The notes below the pieces were generated by a model. It searched no databases and had not been told where the DNA came from. It saw only the letters and a list, made by a program, of their open reading frames with translations. Below, piece by piece: positions 57,102 through 64,000 of a stretch of DNA of 64,000 nt. The first letter of the stretch is position 1, and every line of letters begins with the position of its first letter. Source of the DNA: Cyclobacteriaceae bacterium (GTDB lineage: Bacteria; Bacteroidota; Bacteroidia; Cytophagales; Cyclobacteriaceae); the NCBI GenBank assembly GCA_958296015.1, contig CATQIH010000026.1, forward strand, positions 1-64,000. The letters are read 5' to 3'. Position numbers and translations under genes: made by a program.

Positions 57102-57904
57102 TTTTCTGCTTCCTCTGTTAAAGTTTTGATTTTATGTTGTAATATATCAAAAGCATCTTCTCCCATTAAAAAGTGAACGGGAGGGTTTTCCATCTTACTC
57201 AATTTTATGAGCAAATCGGCTGCCTTTTGTGGATCGTTAGGTTGGTTCCCGTCGATTTGATTTAGATGAGCAGCCTCCACTTCTCTGGCAGATACATACG
57301 CGTCGATCGGGTTTTCAGGAGTTTGAACAGAACCTTTTGACAAAAAACTGGTCCTGAAATATCCAGGATATACCACAGTAGTATGCACCCCAAATGGTTT
57401 CATTTCCTCAACAAGTGCTTCAGTGAATCCAGCAACCGCAAATTTTGTGGAGCAATAAATACCAAAGGCTGGAAAATTTCCTGCCAGGCCACCGATAGAA
57501 GCGATATTAAAGATGTGCCCTGATCGTTGTTTACGAAGGTGCGGTGTGACATTTCTAATAACATTTAACGACCCGAAGACGTTAACGTCAAAGTTTTTTC
57601 TAGCTTCTTTATCAGTAAGCTCTTCTAGCGTCCCAGTCTGACTATAACCAGCGTTATTGACAACTATATCTATTTTTCCAAACGCTTCTATGGTAGTTTG
57701 AATAGCTTTCGCGACATCGGCATTGTCGGTAATATCCATCTCGATGGCAAGAAAATTTTCCCGCGCTCCTACTGCTTCAAGCAACGCCTCCCTGTTTCTT
57801 GAGGTAGCTGCAACGTAATAGCCTTCCACTAAAAGTTCTTTTACGAGTGTTAAGCCTAAACCTTTTGAAGCTCCGGTTACAAACCATACCTTTTGCGTGT
57901 TCAT
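57068..57904 (-). CDS. Short-chain dehydrogenase
   Basis: The 278-residue SDR has VWFVTGASKGLGLTLVKELL, IDIVVNNAGYSQTGTLEELT, HIFNIASIGGLAG, catalytic YCSTKFAVAGFTEAL, and VVYPGYFRTSFLSKGS. The C-terminal HFLMGEDAFDILQHKIKTLT and EEAEKWKEYTVSTAF define the same subfamily as the SDR at 59162-60022 and the remnant at 58910-59080. It follows the NmrA-like gene by 60 bp. It is probably an NADP-dependent carbonyl reductase; the substrate is unknown. Confidence 0.93.
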   Translation of the reverse strand: MNTQKVWFVTGASKGLGLTLVKELLVEGYYVAATSRNREALLEAVGARENFLAIEMDITDNADVAKAIQTTIEAFGKIDIVVNNAGYSQTGTLEELTDKEARKNFDVNVFGSLNVIRNVTPHLRKQRSGHIFNIASIGGLAGNFPAFGIYCSTKFAVAGFTEALVEEMKPFGVHTTVVYPGYFRTSFLSKGSVQTPENPIDAYVSAREVEAAHLNQIDGNQPNDPQKAADLLIKLSKMENPPVHFLMGEDAFDILQHKIKTLTEEAEKWKEYTVSTAF

Positions 57905-57964
57905 GTTATTTAGTTTTTATTATTGAATTTTTTGATTAGCAAATCACCAAGGCTGCCGTGCAAT

Positions 57965-58879
57965 TTATATAAGATTCTCCTGCGCCCACTGCGCAATGCC
58001 CAATGTCTGGATTCCTCGTTGGGCGTTAAACGTTCCGTTAATATCCCACGATACTCCTTTCCCCTCAGCAAATACCACTCTGTACTTTTTTATGGCGTTA
58101 TTAGGGTCTTTCGCCAGTTCGTCCTTCAACTCAGGCACACTCCAGGCTACCCGTTGCACTTTTCTGCCCAACACTGAATCCGTGATGTCAGCCAACTGCT
58201 CGTAGGTGATAGTATCACCAGCCGTATACACAATGCTGTTGGCGATACGTGGTTCGGCAAAGCAGATTTCCGCCGTTAAATTGCCAATGTCTTCGGGTGT
58301 GGTAACCGTGACGGCGGTGTTCCAGCTGCCGAGCGCATGCACGGTGTTTTGCGCCAGATCAACTACGCCGAATGACGGTTCAAACAGAAAGCTGGTGAAC
58401 ATTCCGGTCGAAACAATGACCCATTCCGTGCGGTCTTGCGCACGCAAAAGAGCCCGAACATCCAGCTGCTCATCGAACAAATCCTGGGCGCTGCCTTTGC
58501 CAATAAGATCGTAATCGACGCCAAATTGCCAAGGAAAGTAACGCGGTACGCCGGCAGCAAGAACAGCACGGGCAAGCTTGAGTTGAAGACCACTGCCGGT
58601 AACAAAACCAGTGCAGCCAATGATGGTATGAAAGCCTTTAAAGAGGGCGGAAAGCTCGGTAGCGGAATCCGCAAGGTCTCCGGGGAGGAAGTTGATGCCA
58701 AGGGAACTCAGTTCGGCAAGGTCCTGCTGTTTGTCCGGGTTGGGGGAGTGAATGGAGGCAGGGCGAAGAAGGACGGTTATGGTGGTGCCGGAAAACCGGG
58801 CGGCGTGTTTAGCCAAGTTGCGAAGTACCGCCATGCCGAGTTCGCCAGCACCTAAAACCAAAATGGATGGATTTTTCAT
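57965..58879 (-). CDS. NmrA-like/isoflavone-reductase-like NAD(P)-binding protein
   Basis: The 304-residue atypical SDR has the dinucleotide loop SILVLGAGELGMAVLRNLAK, then GDLADSATELSALFKGFHTI, IGCTGFVTG, YFPWQFGVDYDLIGKGSAQD and VSTGMFTSFLFEPSFGVVDL. These match the aromatic-alcohol-reductase/NmrA group, which lacks the classic YxxxK. It could be an enzyme or a redox sensor. A fragment of another SDR lies directly upstream. Confidence 0.88.
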   Translation of the reverse strand: MKNPSILVLGAGELGMAVLRNLAKHAARFSGTTITVLLRPASIHSPNPDKQQDLAELSSLGINFLPGDLADSATELSALFKGFHTIIGCTGFVTGSGLQLKLARAVLAAGVPRYFPWQFGVDYDLIGKGSAQDLFDEQLDVRALLRAQDRTEWVIVSTGMFTSFLFEPSFGVVDLAQNTVHALGSWNTAVTVTTPEDIGNLTAEICFAEPRIANSIVYTAGDTITYEQLADITDSVLGRKVQRVAWSVPELKDELAKDPNNAIKKYRVVFAEGKGVSWDINGTFNAQRGIQTLGIAQWAQENLI

Positions 58880-58909
58880 GCTATTAATTTTTAAATTTTT
58901 ATTACCGAT

Positions 58910-59080
58910 TTATTTAAAATCAGTGGATACCGTTAGGTCTTTCCAACTTTCTAAATCTGATTTTATCAGTTCTATTTTTTCCGTGGCTCTGGTGTAGGCA
59001 TCGCTTCCCAGGAACAACCGTAAAGGTGGCTGGGCCTCTTCGGAAATTTTTATAACCACTGTTGCTGCTTTGTCCTTTAG
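58910..59080 (-). pseudogene. C-terminal fragment of an SDR gene
   Basis: The minus frame encodes KDKAATVVIKISEEAQPPLR, LFLGSDAYTRATEKIELIKS and DLESWKDLTVSTDFK before TAA (58910-58912). This aligns closely with the last about 55 residues of the SDR at 59162-60022 (EEPNPPLHLFLGEDAYKMAH...TWKDLTLSTGF). No N-terminal part is present. The frame is closed upstream by TAG, so it is a remnant of a deleted or recombined paralogue. Confidence 0.82.
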
Positions 59081-59161
59081 TTTATATATCCTTGTCTTCT
59101 ATAGTTTTTCCAATAAGCGTCAACAGTGAATGTAAACAACTACCTAAGTTTGCGGCTATTG

Positions 59162-60022
59162 TTATACGGCGGTTTCCGGCTCCGCAAAGCCGGTGGACAG
59201 TGTCAGGTCTTTCCAGGTCTTCAAATCCTGCTGCAAAGCTTCTACTTTTGTGTGAGCCATCTTGTAGGCATCCTCGCCCAAAAATAAGTGCAGGGGTGGG
59301 TTTGGCTCCTCGACGATTCGGATCATGGCCTCAACGGCTTTCTGCGGATCGCCAGGCTGGCTGCCGTTGATCTGCTCCCGGTGCATCGTCTCCGATTCGC
59401 GTACTGCCTCGTATTCATCCATGCGTCGTTCCGGAACTTGCAACGAACCGCCAGTGAGGAAATCCGTGCGAAAGTAGCCGGGTTCAATCAGGGTCACCTT
59501 GATGCCAAAGGGAGCTACCTCAGCCGCCAATGACTCTGAAAAGCCTTCCACGGCAAACTTGGTGGCGCAATAAATACCCCAGCCCGGAAAATCACCACTA
59601 ATCCCTGCCACCGAAGACAGGTTCAGAATATGCCCCGACTGCTGCTGGCGCAGGTGCGGCATGGTGGCCCGAATAACATTCAGGCTGCCAAATACATTGA
59701 CATCAAAATTGGCACGAGCCTCTTGGTCGGTGAGTTCTTCCAGCGTGCCCAGTTGCCCGTAGCCTGCGTTGTTAACCACTACGTTGATCGCACCAAAATG
59801 CGCGACACATTTGTCAATGGCATCTTTTACGTTTTCATGGTCGGTCAGATTTACTTCAAGAGGTAAAAAGCGTGATGATTCCGCTCCAATTTGTTTTACC
59901 AGAGATGCTTTTGTTCTTGAGGTGGCTGCTACTCGAAAACCTTCATCCAATAGTTTTTTGACCAGTGTGAGTCCCAGACCTTTTGAAGCACCTGTTACCA
60001 GCCATACTTTATTTGTGTCCAT
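59162..60022 (-). CDS. Short-chain dehydrogenase (AraC module)
   Basis: The 286-residue SDR has VWLVTGASKGLGLTLVKKLL, INVVVNNAGYGQLGTLEELT, HILNLSSVAGISGDFPGWGI, catalytic YCATKFAVEGFSESL, and LIEPGYFRTDFLTGGS. It is a close paralogue of the SDR at 57068-57904. It is preceded 82 bp upstream by an AraC-type regulator on the same strand, and TACTTTTG in the gap is a good -7 box, so the pair copies the regulator-gap-SDR plan of the Crp/Fnr modules. Confidence 0.93.
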   Translation of the reverse strand: MDTNKVWLVTGASKGLGLTLVKKLLDEGFRVAATSRTKASLVKQIGAESSRFLPLEVNLTDHENVKDAIDKCVAHFGAINVVVNNAGYGQLGTLEELTDQEARANFDVNVFGSLNVIRATMPHLRQQQSGHILNLSSVAGISGDFPGWGIYCATKFAVEGFSESLAAEVAPFGIKVTLIEPGYFRTDFLTGGSLQVPERRMDEYEAVRESETMHREQINGSQPGDPQKAVEAMIRIVEEPNPPLHLFLGEDAYKMAHTKVEALQQDLKTWKDLTLSTGFAEPETAV

Positions 60023-60044
60023 AATTTTGTATTTTGTTATAGCG

Positions 60045-60052
60045 CAAAAGTA
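60045..60052 (-). promoter_or_regulatory. -7 box of the AraC-linked SDR gene
   Basis: On the minus strand TACTTTTG fits TAnnTTTG and stands 22 bp before the SDR start. No standard -33 box is seen, consistent with AraC-dependent activation. Confidence 0.5.
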
Positions 60053-60104
60053 CGGGCAAGGTTAAGTTTAGAGATAACGAAAAACAAACAATAAATTACA
60101 AAAA

Positions 60105-61007
60105 TCAAACATTTCTAAATTGAGTAGGATTGATGTCCAAATGTTTTTTAAAGAAGCTATTGAAATGAGTAACTTCATTAAAGCGCAAGGTATAGGCTAT
60201 TTCCGACACATTCCATTGCGTATGTTTCAACAGAATTTTTGCTTCCTGCAACAAACGTTCTGCAATGATTTCAGAGGTGGATTTCTGCGTTGTTTCTTTT
60301 ACCGCTTTGTTTAGGTAATTGACATGGATGGACAACTGATTGGCAAAATCCGAGGCGGACCGCATTTGCAATCGTTGCCTGCTGTCTTCAATGGGAAATT
60401 GTCTTTCCAATAACTCCAGAAACAATACGGATATCCTATGAGAAGCGTTTGTTTGCCTGCTATTTGCGTTTTTGGCAGGCTTCATTTTCATGACACTGTG
60501 CAGAATCTCAAATACCAGGTTCCGTAGTGCATCGTATTTGTGTATGTATTCAGAGTTGATTTCCTCAAACATCTGTTCGTAAATGCGTTTAATTTTACCT
60601 GCTTGTTCGTCTGTTAGTTCAAAGACAGGTGTCCCGTTGGGTTGGAAAACATCGTAACTTTTTAAGTCGCCGAAATGATGGAAAAATACAGGGGTAAAAA
60701 CACAGAAAAAGCCGCTTTGCTGCTGGTCTAGTGCTTCCCAATTGTAGGGTATTTGTGGATTGGCGAATAACAATGCCTGCCTTTTTGTCTCAATAGTTTT
60801 ATCTGCATAGTATATCTTATTTCTGCCGATGATCAAACTGATTTTAAAGTAATCCTTTCTGCTGTAGGGAATAGGTTTGGCATGGGTACCTACAAAGTCG
60901 TCAAGCTTGAACACATTGAAATGCCCAATTTCCTTTCGGATATTGTCAGGCACCCAATTAAGCTTGGCTTTATAAAAATCCTCTAATGTTTCCGGTCTTT
61001 CCATCAT
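60105..61007 (-). CDS. AraC-family transcriptional regulator
   Basis: The 300-residue regulator has an N-terminal cupin-like sensor domain (YFKISLIIGRNKIYYADKTI, LFANPQIPYNWEAL) and a C-terminal double helix-turn-helix: QLSIHVNYLNKAVKETTQKS, then QWNVSEIAYTLRFNEVTHFN and SFFKKHLDINPTQFRN. This type is typical of Bacteroidota regulators next to oxidoreductases. The next gene downstream is the SDR at 59162-60022. The ligand is unknown. Confidence 0.93.
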   Translation of the reverse strand: MMERPETLEDFYKAKLNWVPDNIRKEIGHFNVFKLDDFVGTHAKPIPYSRKDYFKISLIIGRNKIYYADKTIETKRQALLFANPQIPYNWEALDQQQSGFFCVFTPVFFHHFGDLKSYDVFQPNGTPVFELTDEQAGKIKRIYEQMFEEINSEYIHKYDALRNLVFEILHSVMKMKPAKNANSRQTNASHRISVLFLELLERQFPIEDSRQRLQMRSASDFANQLSIHVNYLNKAVKETTQKSTSEIIAERLLQEAKILLKHTQWNVSEIAYTLRFNEVTHFNSFFKKHLDINPTQFRNV

Positions 61008-61189
61008 ACAATATTAAGAGATTCAAACGGATTATCGTAATGGTTTGGTTTTTTTAGACAGGGTGGCAAGTTGCGCTGTTGCCAACAAGCAGGTATATGA
61101 AAAGAAGGGCAGAAGATGAGCAGTTTCCATTCCGCCAAGCCCCAGCCCTGTTTTTTATATACGTTGTTGGCAGTTCATGATTTTCCTTT

Positions 61190-62017
61190 TTATTTATTGT
61201 GTAATTCTTTTTCTACGCCACTTGCGACCATATTGTTAAATATTTTCAAAGGTAATAACCAGCGCAGGAAAAAAGCAACTCTTGCTTGTGGTGTTGCAGG
61301 ATACCTGAGCTTGGAGCGATTGTCTGTTGCGGCGGTATAGACAATTTTGGCAACTACGCCAGGTGTTGGTGCATTTTTGTAACCTGCTAAAGTATTATGC
61401 TGCACTTTTTGCGCATAGTGGTCATAATCAGGATTTGAAACAAAAGAAATGTTATTTACAAACTCGCTTTTTACAGTGGCTGGTTCTATGTTTTTAACGA
61501 CTATATTAAAGCTTTTCAATTCGTATTGCAATGCCTCCATAAATCCTTCCAGTGCCCATTTTGTGCTGTTATAGACACTATAGAGCGGAAATGTCAGTAG
61601 GCCGCCTGACGATGTTGTGTTCAAGATAATTCCTGATTTTTTATTGCGAAAGTGGGGTAGCATTGCGCGGGTTACATTCATTACACCAAATAGATTGGTT
61701 TCAAACTGTTTTCTTATTTGTTCATCCGTAGTTGCTTCAAATGCCCCTGCCAGAGAATAACCTGCGTTGTTGAATAAGACATCAATTTGTGAAAATTTTT
61801 GCAGTATATCAGATACAGCTTTTTCTATACTTTCCTTATCAGTAACATCAAGTTTGAATATAGTTATTGATGGGTATTTTTCAAAATCGCTTGTCTGTTC
61901 CTTGGTTAGTTCTCGCATTGTTGCCGCAACATTCCAACCTTTTTGGCCAAAATAAATGGCTGTTGCTTTTCCTATTCCTGATGAAGCGCCTGTTATGAAT
62001 ATTGTTTTCTTTGTCAT
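61190..62017 (-). CDS. Short-chain dehydrogenase (module 3)
   Basis: The 275-residue SDR has TIFITGASSGIGKATAIYFG, DVLFNNAGYSLAGAFEATTD, ILNTTSSGGLLTFPLYSVYN, the catalytic YNSTK within SVYNSTKWALEGFMEALQYE, and IEPATVKSEFVNN. It is closer to the classical SDRs at 57-60 kb than to those of modules 1 and 2. It is preceded by a Crp/Fnr regulator with an 84-bp gap that contains an operator palindrome and a -7-like box at the same spacing as modules 1 and 2. Confidence 0.93.
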   Translation of the reverse strand: MTKKTIFITGASSGIGKATAIYFGQKGWNVAATMRELTKEQTSDFEKYPSITIFKLDVTDKESIEKAVSDILQKFSQIDVLFNNAGYSLAGAFEATTDEQIRKQFETNLFGVMNVTRAMLPHFRNKKSGIILNTTSSGGLLTFPLYSVYNSTKWALEGFMEALQYELKSFNIVVKNIEPATVKSEFVNNISFVSNPDYDHYAQKVQHNTLAGYKNAPTPGVVAKIVYTAATDNRSKLRYPATPQARVAFFLRWLLPLKIFNNMVASGVEKELHNK

Positions 62018-62039
62018 GACTTATTGTTTTTTTGTATAG

Positions 62040-62082
62040 CAAAGTTCGCCTCAAACGGTTATACAGAAAAGGACATTTGTCC
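62040..62082 (-). promoter_or_regulatory. Crp/Fnr-type promoter, SDR module 3
   Basis: On the minus strand the perfect 12-bp palindrome GGACAAATGTCC (62071-62082) is centred 33 bp upstream of GAACTTTG (62040-62047), one base off TAnnTTTG. The box is 22 bp from the SDR start. Layout and spacing equal those of modules 1 and 2. Confidence 0.6.
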
Positions 62083-62101
62083 GAAAATGAAAAGTGAAGC
62101 T

Positions 62102-62686
62102 CTAAATACTGAATTTCTTTCGTAATCTGCTTAAATGTCGTGGGGTGATGCCCAACATGGATGCGGTGTACATGACAGGCACTTCTTGTATAAAACGCCG
62201 CTGATTTTTTGACATCCACTCAAAACGTTCCTCTGCCGACTTTTCTATCAAACTGAAAACACGGTCTTCAATAACAATGTAATTGTACTCTAATGCTTTG
62301 ATATAAAAATTTTTGAAGCCCTGGTTTTTTTCAATCAAAGCGTTAAATGCTTTTCTGTCAATGATAACTACTTCACAAGGGGTGATAGCTTGCAAATTTT
62401 CTATACTTGGAATCTGAGGAATAAAACTTCGCAAAGAAGTGACAAAATCATGCTGCAAAGAAATCCAACGTGTAACTTCATGGTCATTTGCTGTATAGTA
62501 ATGTCTTATTTGCCCTGTGGCTAAGAATCCGATTTTTTTGCTTATTTGCCCCTCTTTCAGGAGATATTCATTCCTTTTAAGTTTTGTAATGAAACAATGT
62601 TCCAAAATCTCCTCCATTTCTTCATCTCCTATCGCACAAAAACGGCTAATTCCACTGATGATATTGCGATAAGCCGGATTTTCCAT
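62102..62686 (-). CDS. Crp/Fnr-family regulator (module 3)
   Basis: The start is the ATG at 62686 (MENPAYRNIISGISRF); the longer form needs TTG. The protein has about 194 residues with a cNMP-like roll (KLKRNEYLLKEGQISKKIGF, ATGQIRHYYTANDHEVTRWI) and a winged helix (QEVPVMYTASMLGITPRHLS). A few cysteines occur but no clear iron-sulfur cluster pattern. It is more distant from the other two regulators, although the gene order and promoter design are the same. Confidence 0.9.
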   Translation of the reverse strand: MENPAYRNIISGISRFCAIGDEEMEEILEHCFITKLKRNEYLLKEGQISKKIGFLATGQIRHYYTANDHEVTRWISLQHDFVTSLRSFIPQIPSIENLQAITPCEVVIIDRKAFNALIEKNQGFKNFYIKALEYNYIVIEDRVFSLIEKSAEERFEWMSKNQRRFIQEVPVMYTASMLGITPRHLSRLRKKFSI

Positions 62687-62722
62687 TTTTGATGTCAAAG
62701 TGTTTGTCTTTAAGCCACTATG

Positions 62723-63202
62723 TTACAGCGTTGATATATGCAACTCGTTTCTGTTGTTGTCAATGAGTTTTACCATGCTTGAATTAAAAAAGGGAAGTTC
62801 TGCTTTTATTGATGAGAAAAAATCAATGTCCACTTGTTCCACTTCAAATATAGCCTTTTGTAGTACCGTTGCGCCTTCACTTGTAAGTTCAACAATTTTT
62901 GCCCTTGTATCTGTTTTATGTTCTTGCCTTGTAATAAATTTTTTAGCTTCTAATGTTCTCAAAACTTTTGAAACCATCATTCTGTCGAAATTAGTTTGGC
63001 CTGCAACATCGATTTGTGTAATTTCCTTTTTTTCTTTTGAAAGCCACCCTAACGCCGCCATTAGGGCAAATTGGGTATACGTTAATCCTAAAAGGTCTAA
63101 AACCTTTTTTTGCTTTCGCTGCCAGAGCAACGTTAGCTGGGCCAGAAGATAGCCAGGGCTTTCTTCCAGACTTTTAAAATGGAATCCCACTTTTTTAGTC
63201 AT
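62723..63202 (-). CDS. MarR-family transcriptional regulator
   Basis: The 159-residue winged-helix protein has YLLAQLTLLWQRKQKKVLDL, YTQFALMAALGWLSKEKKEI, TQIDVAGQTNFDRMMVSKVL, the wing KFITRQEHKTDTRAKIVELT, and the dimer helix at the C-terminus. MarR proteins usually repress their own operon and release DNA on binding phenolic or oxidising compounds. The upstream EVE gene overlaps it by 8 bp, so both are co-transcribed. Confidence 0.93.
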   Translation of the reverse strand: MTKKVGFHFKSLEESPGYLLAQLTLLWQRKQKKVLDLLGLTYTQFALMAALGWLSKEKKEITQIDVAGQTNFDRMMVSKVLRTLEAKKFITRQEHKTDTRAKIVELTSEGATVLQKAIFEVEQVDIDFFSSIKAELPFFNSSMVKLIDNNRNELHISTL

Positions 63203-63641
63203 CCTTTTTTAAAAGCATTTGCGATGATATTACGTCGAAATCGTGTTGGTTTATCTCAAAAAAACCATAGCGAAATGCATAGCCCCAACTTTCCTTGTTT
63301 TTAATAAATTGCAAACTATCTATCAGCGGCAAAACAGAAATATCCTTGTTCTCAAAGAATAGCATGTTGCGTCTGAAAGGGGCAAAACCTGCTGAAATCT
63401 GGACCTGATAAATTTCTCCTTCTTTCACCTGTCCAATTGCTGTAAATTTCTGGCACTTTTCAGGTTTGCCCAACGTTTGCTTGCCTGAGTAAAAAAGTAC
63501 ATAATCGTTAGGCTTCATTCGCTTTAACGGGGCCTCCTTACCGTGGTTGGCCTGCGCAATACCTTCTGCCATTGCATGTTCAACGTGGTCTTTAGATGCC
63601 ACAACAACCCAAAATTTTTCTGCTCTATCGTTCATTGACAT
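63195..63641 (-). CDS. EVE-domain protein
   Basis: The 148-residue PUA-like EVE-fold protein has KFWVVVASKDHVEHAMAEGI, LKRMKPNDYVLFYSGKQTLG, KFTAIGQVKEGEIYQVQISA, and ESWGYAFRYGFFEINQHDFD. EVE domains bind modified bases in DNA or RNA and appear in restriction and housekeeping settings. Here it shares a transcript with a MarR gene (8-bp overlap) and lies 6 bp downstream of the VOC-family gene. Confidence 0.88.
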   Translation of the reverse strand: MSMNDRAEKFWVVVASKDHVEHAMAEGIAQANHGKEAPLKRMKPNDYVLFYSGKQTLGKPEKCQKFTAIGQVKEGEIYQVQISAGFAPFRRNMLFFENKDISVLPLIDSLQFIKNKESWGYAFRYGFFEINQHDFDVISSQMLLKKDD

Positions 63642-63647
63642 CAGTGT

Positions 63648-64000
63648 CTATTTAGCTTCCAGAAAAGTAATTTTGTACCCGTCCGGGTCTATCACGTTGA
63701 GCGTTTTTCCAAACGGAGTATCCATAATTTCTCCTGAAATAGAAACCTTCGCTTCCAGGAAAGCCGCTTGCAAATCTTCAATTTTTTCGTCGATCGCAAA
63801 CCATAAAGCAACGCCAGTTCCCAGTTCCTTATGATCCAGATTTCCAAGGGGTTTTCTAATGGCAAAGCTTGCTTCGCCTTGTTGATACTTGAAAATAACA
63901 GCATCCGGATTTTTTGTTTCTAAAGCCTCAAATCCTAGTTTATTGGTGTAAAACGCTTTTGAAGTTTCCAAGTCTCTCACTTGAAGAGACGCAAATTCTA
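63648..64000 (-). CDS. VOC/glyoxalase-family protein, 5' end outside the window
   Basis: The frame is open to the window edge (EFASLQVRDLETSKAFYTNK), so the apparent GTG start at 63980 is probably internal. Visible parts of the VOC fold are LGFEALETKNPDAVIFKYQQ, TGVALWFAIDEKIEDLQAAF and the C-terminal TPFGKTLNVIDPDGYKITFL with the metal-ligand-like region. Members include glyoxalases, dioxygenases and antibiotic-binding proteins. The EVE gene follows 6 bp downstream. Confidence 0.88.
   Translation of the reverse strand, partial: EFASLQVRDLETSKAFYTNKLGFEALETKNPDAVIFKYQQGEASFAIRKPLGNLDHKELGTGVALWFAIDEKIEDLQAAFLEAKVSISGEIMDTPFGKTLNVIDPDGYKITFLEAK

Overview
The window looks like chromosomal DNA of a Bacteroidota bacterium, most likely of the order Cytophagales. 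The basis is a SusC/SusD pair run by an ECF sigma/FecR pair, a type IX secretion sorting domain, TAnnTTTG-type -7 promoter boxes, a PadR regulator near a large FtsX permease with a permease-prefix domain, Atu4866, DUF4260 and DUF4269 proteins, and double-glycine leader peptides of the Bacteroidota type. No tRNA, rRNA, CRISPR array or complete insertion sequence was seen. The taxonomic call is inference.

Region 1 (about 0.3-15 kb, minus strand) is the most unusual part: a candidate secreted-peptide system. In transcription order it has a 40-residue ORF, a VKOR/thioredoxin membrane protein with a cysteine-free C39-like domain, precursor peptide 2, a large TlpA-like protein, precursor peptide 1, a regulatory-domain protein, a lipoprotein, a second TlpA-like protein, a C39-peptidase ABC exporter, an HlyD adaptor, UDP-galactopyranose mutase and a glycosyltransferase-like protein. 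The two precursors share an almost identical leader and upstream region, while their cysteine-containing cores are unrelated. Each is followed at once by a hairpin. The likely sequence of events is synthesis, leader cleavage and export by the ABC/HlyD pair, and disulfide handling by the redox proteins. Galactofuranose or other sugar decoration is speculative. A divergent glycosyltransferase gene (15.2-17.1 kb) is broken by a small deletion.

Region 2 (17-34 kb) holds sugar-oxidation genes: two TIM-barrel sugar isomerases, an aldo/keto reductase, and a GMC oxidoreductase with its small subunit. It also holds a PadR/FtsX pair split by an AbiEii-like toxin pair, a lipase, KDPG aldolase and an ExeM-type nuclease. 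Two genes carry in-frame 15-bp tandem repeats. Several genes (FtsX, GMC, ExeM, and the rhamnosidase just beyond) carry single-base frameshifts, which are either sequence errors or recent inactivation.

Region 3 (33.7-48.4 kb) is a polysaccharide-utilisation locus: ECF sigma, FecR, SusC, SusD and a GH78 alpha-L-rhamnosidase, with a divergent GH43 enzyme. Next to it lie clear remains of rhaT and of a fucose/arabinose-type isomerase, which suggests loss of a sugar-uptake and catabolism branch.

Region 4 (48.4-64 kb) is dense in short-chain dehydrogenases. Four times a regulator (three Crp/Fnr, one AraC) is followed after about 80 bp by an SDR gene on the same strand. In the three Crp/Fnr gaps a palindrome with a CATTTG or CAAATG core sits exactly 33 bp (centre to centre) upstream of a TAnnTTTG-like -7 box, which fits an activator-dependent promoter. 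DJ-1/PfpI, aldo/keto reductase, Bcr/CflA efflux, SnoaL-like, NmrA-like, MarR, EVE and VOC genes complete what may be a reactive-carbonyl or xenobiotic response island.
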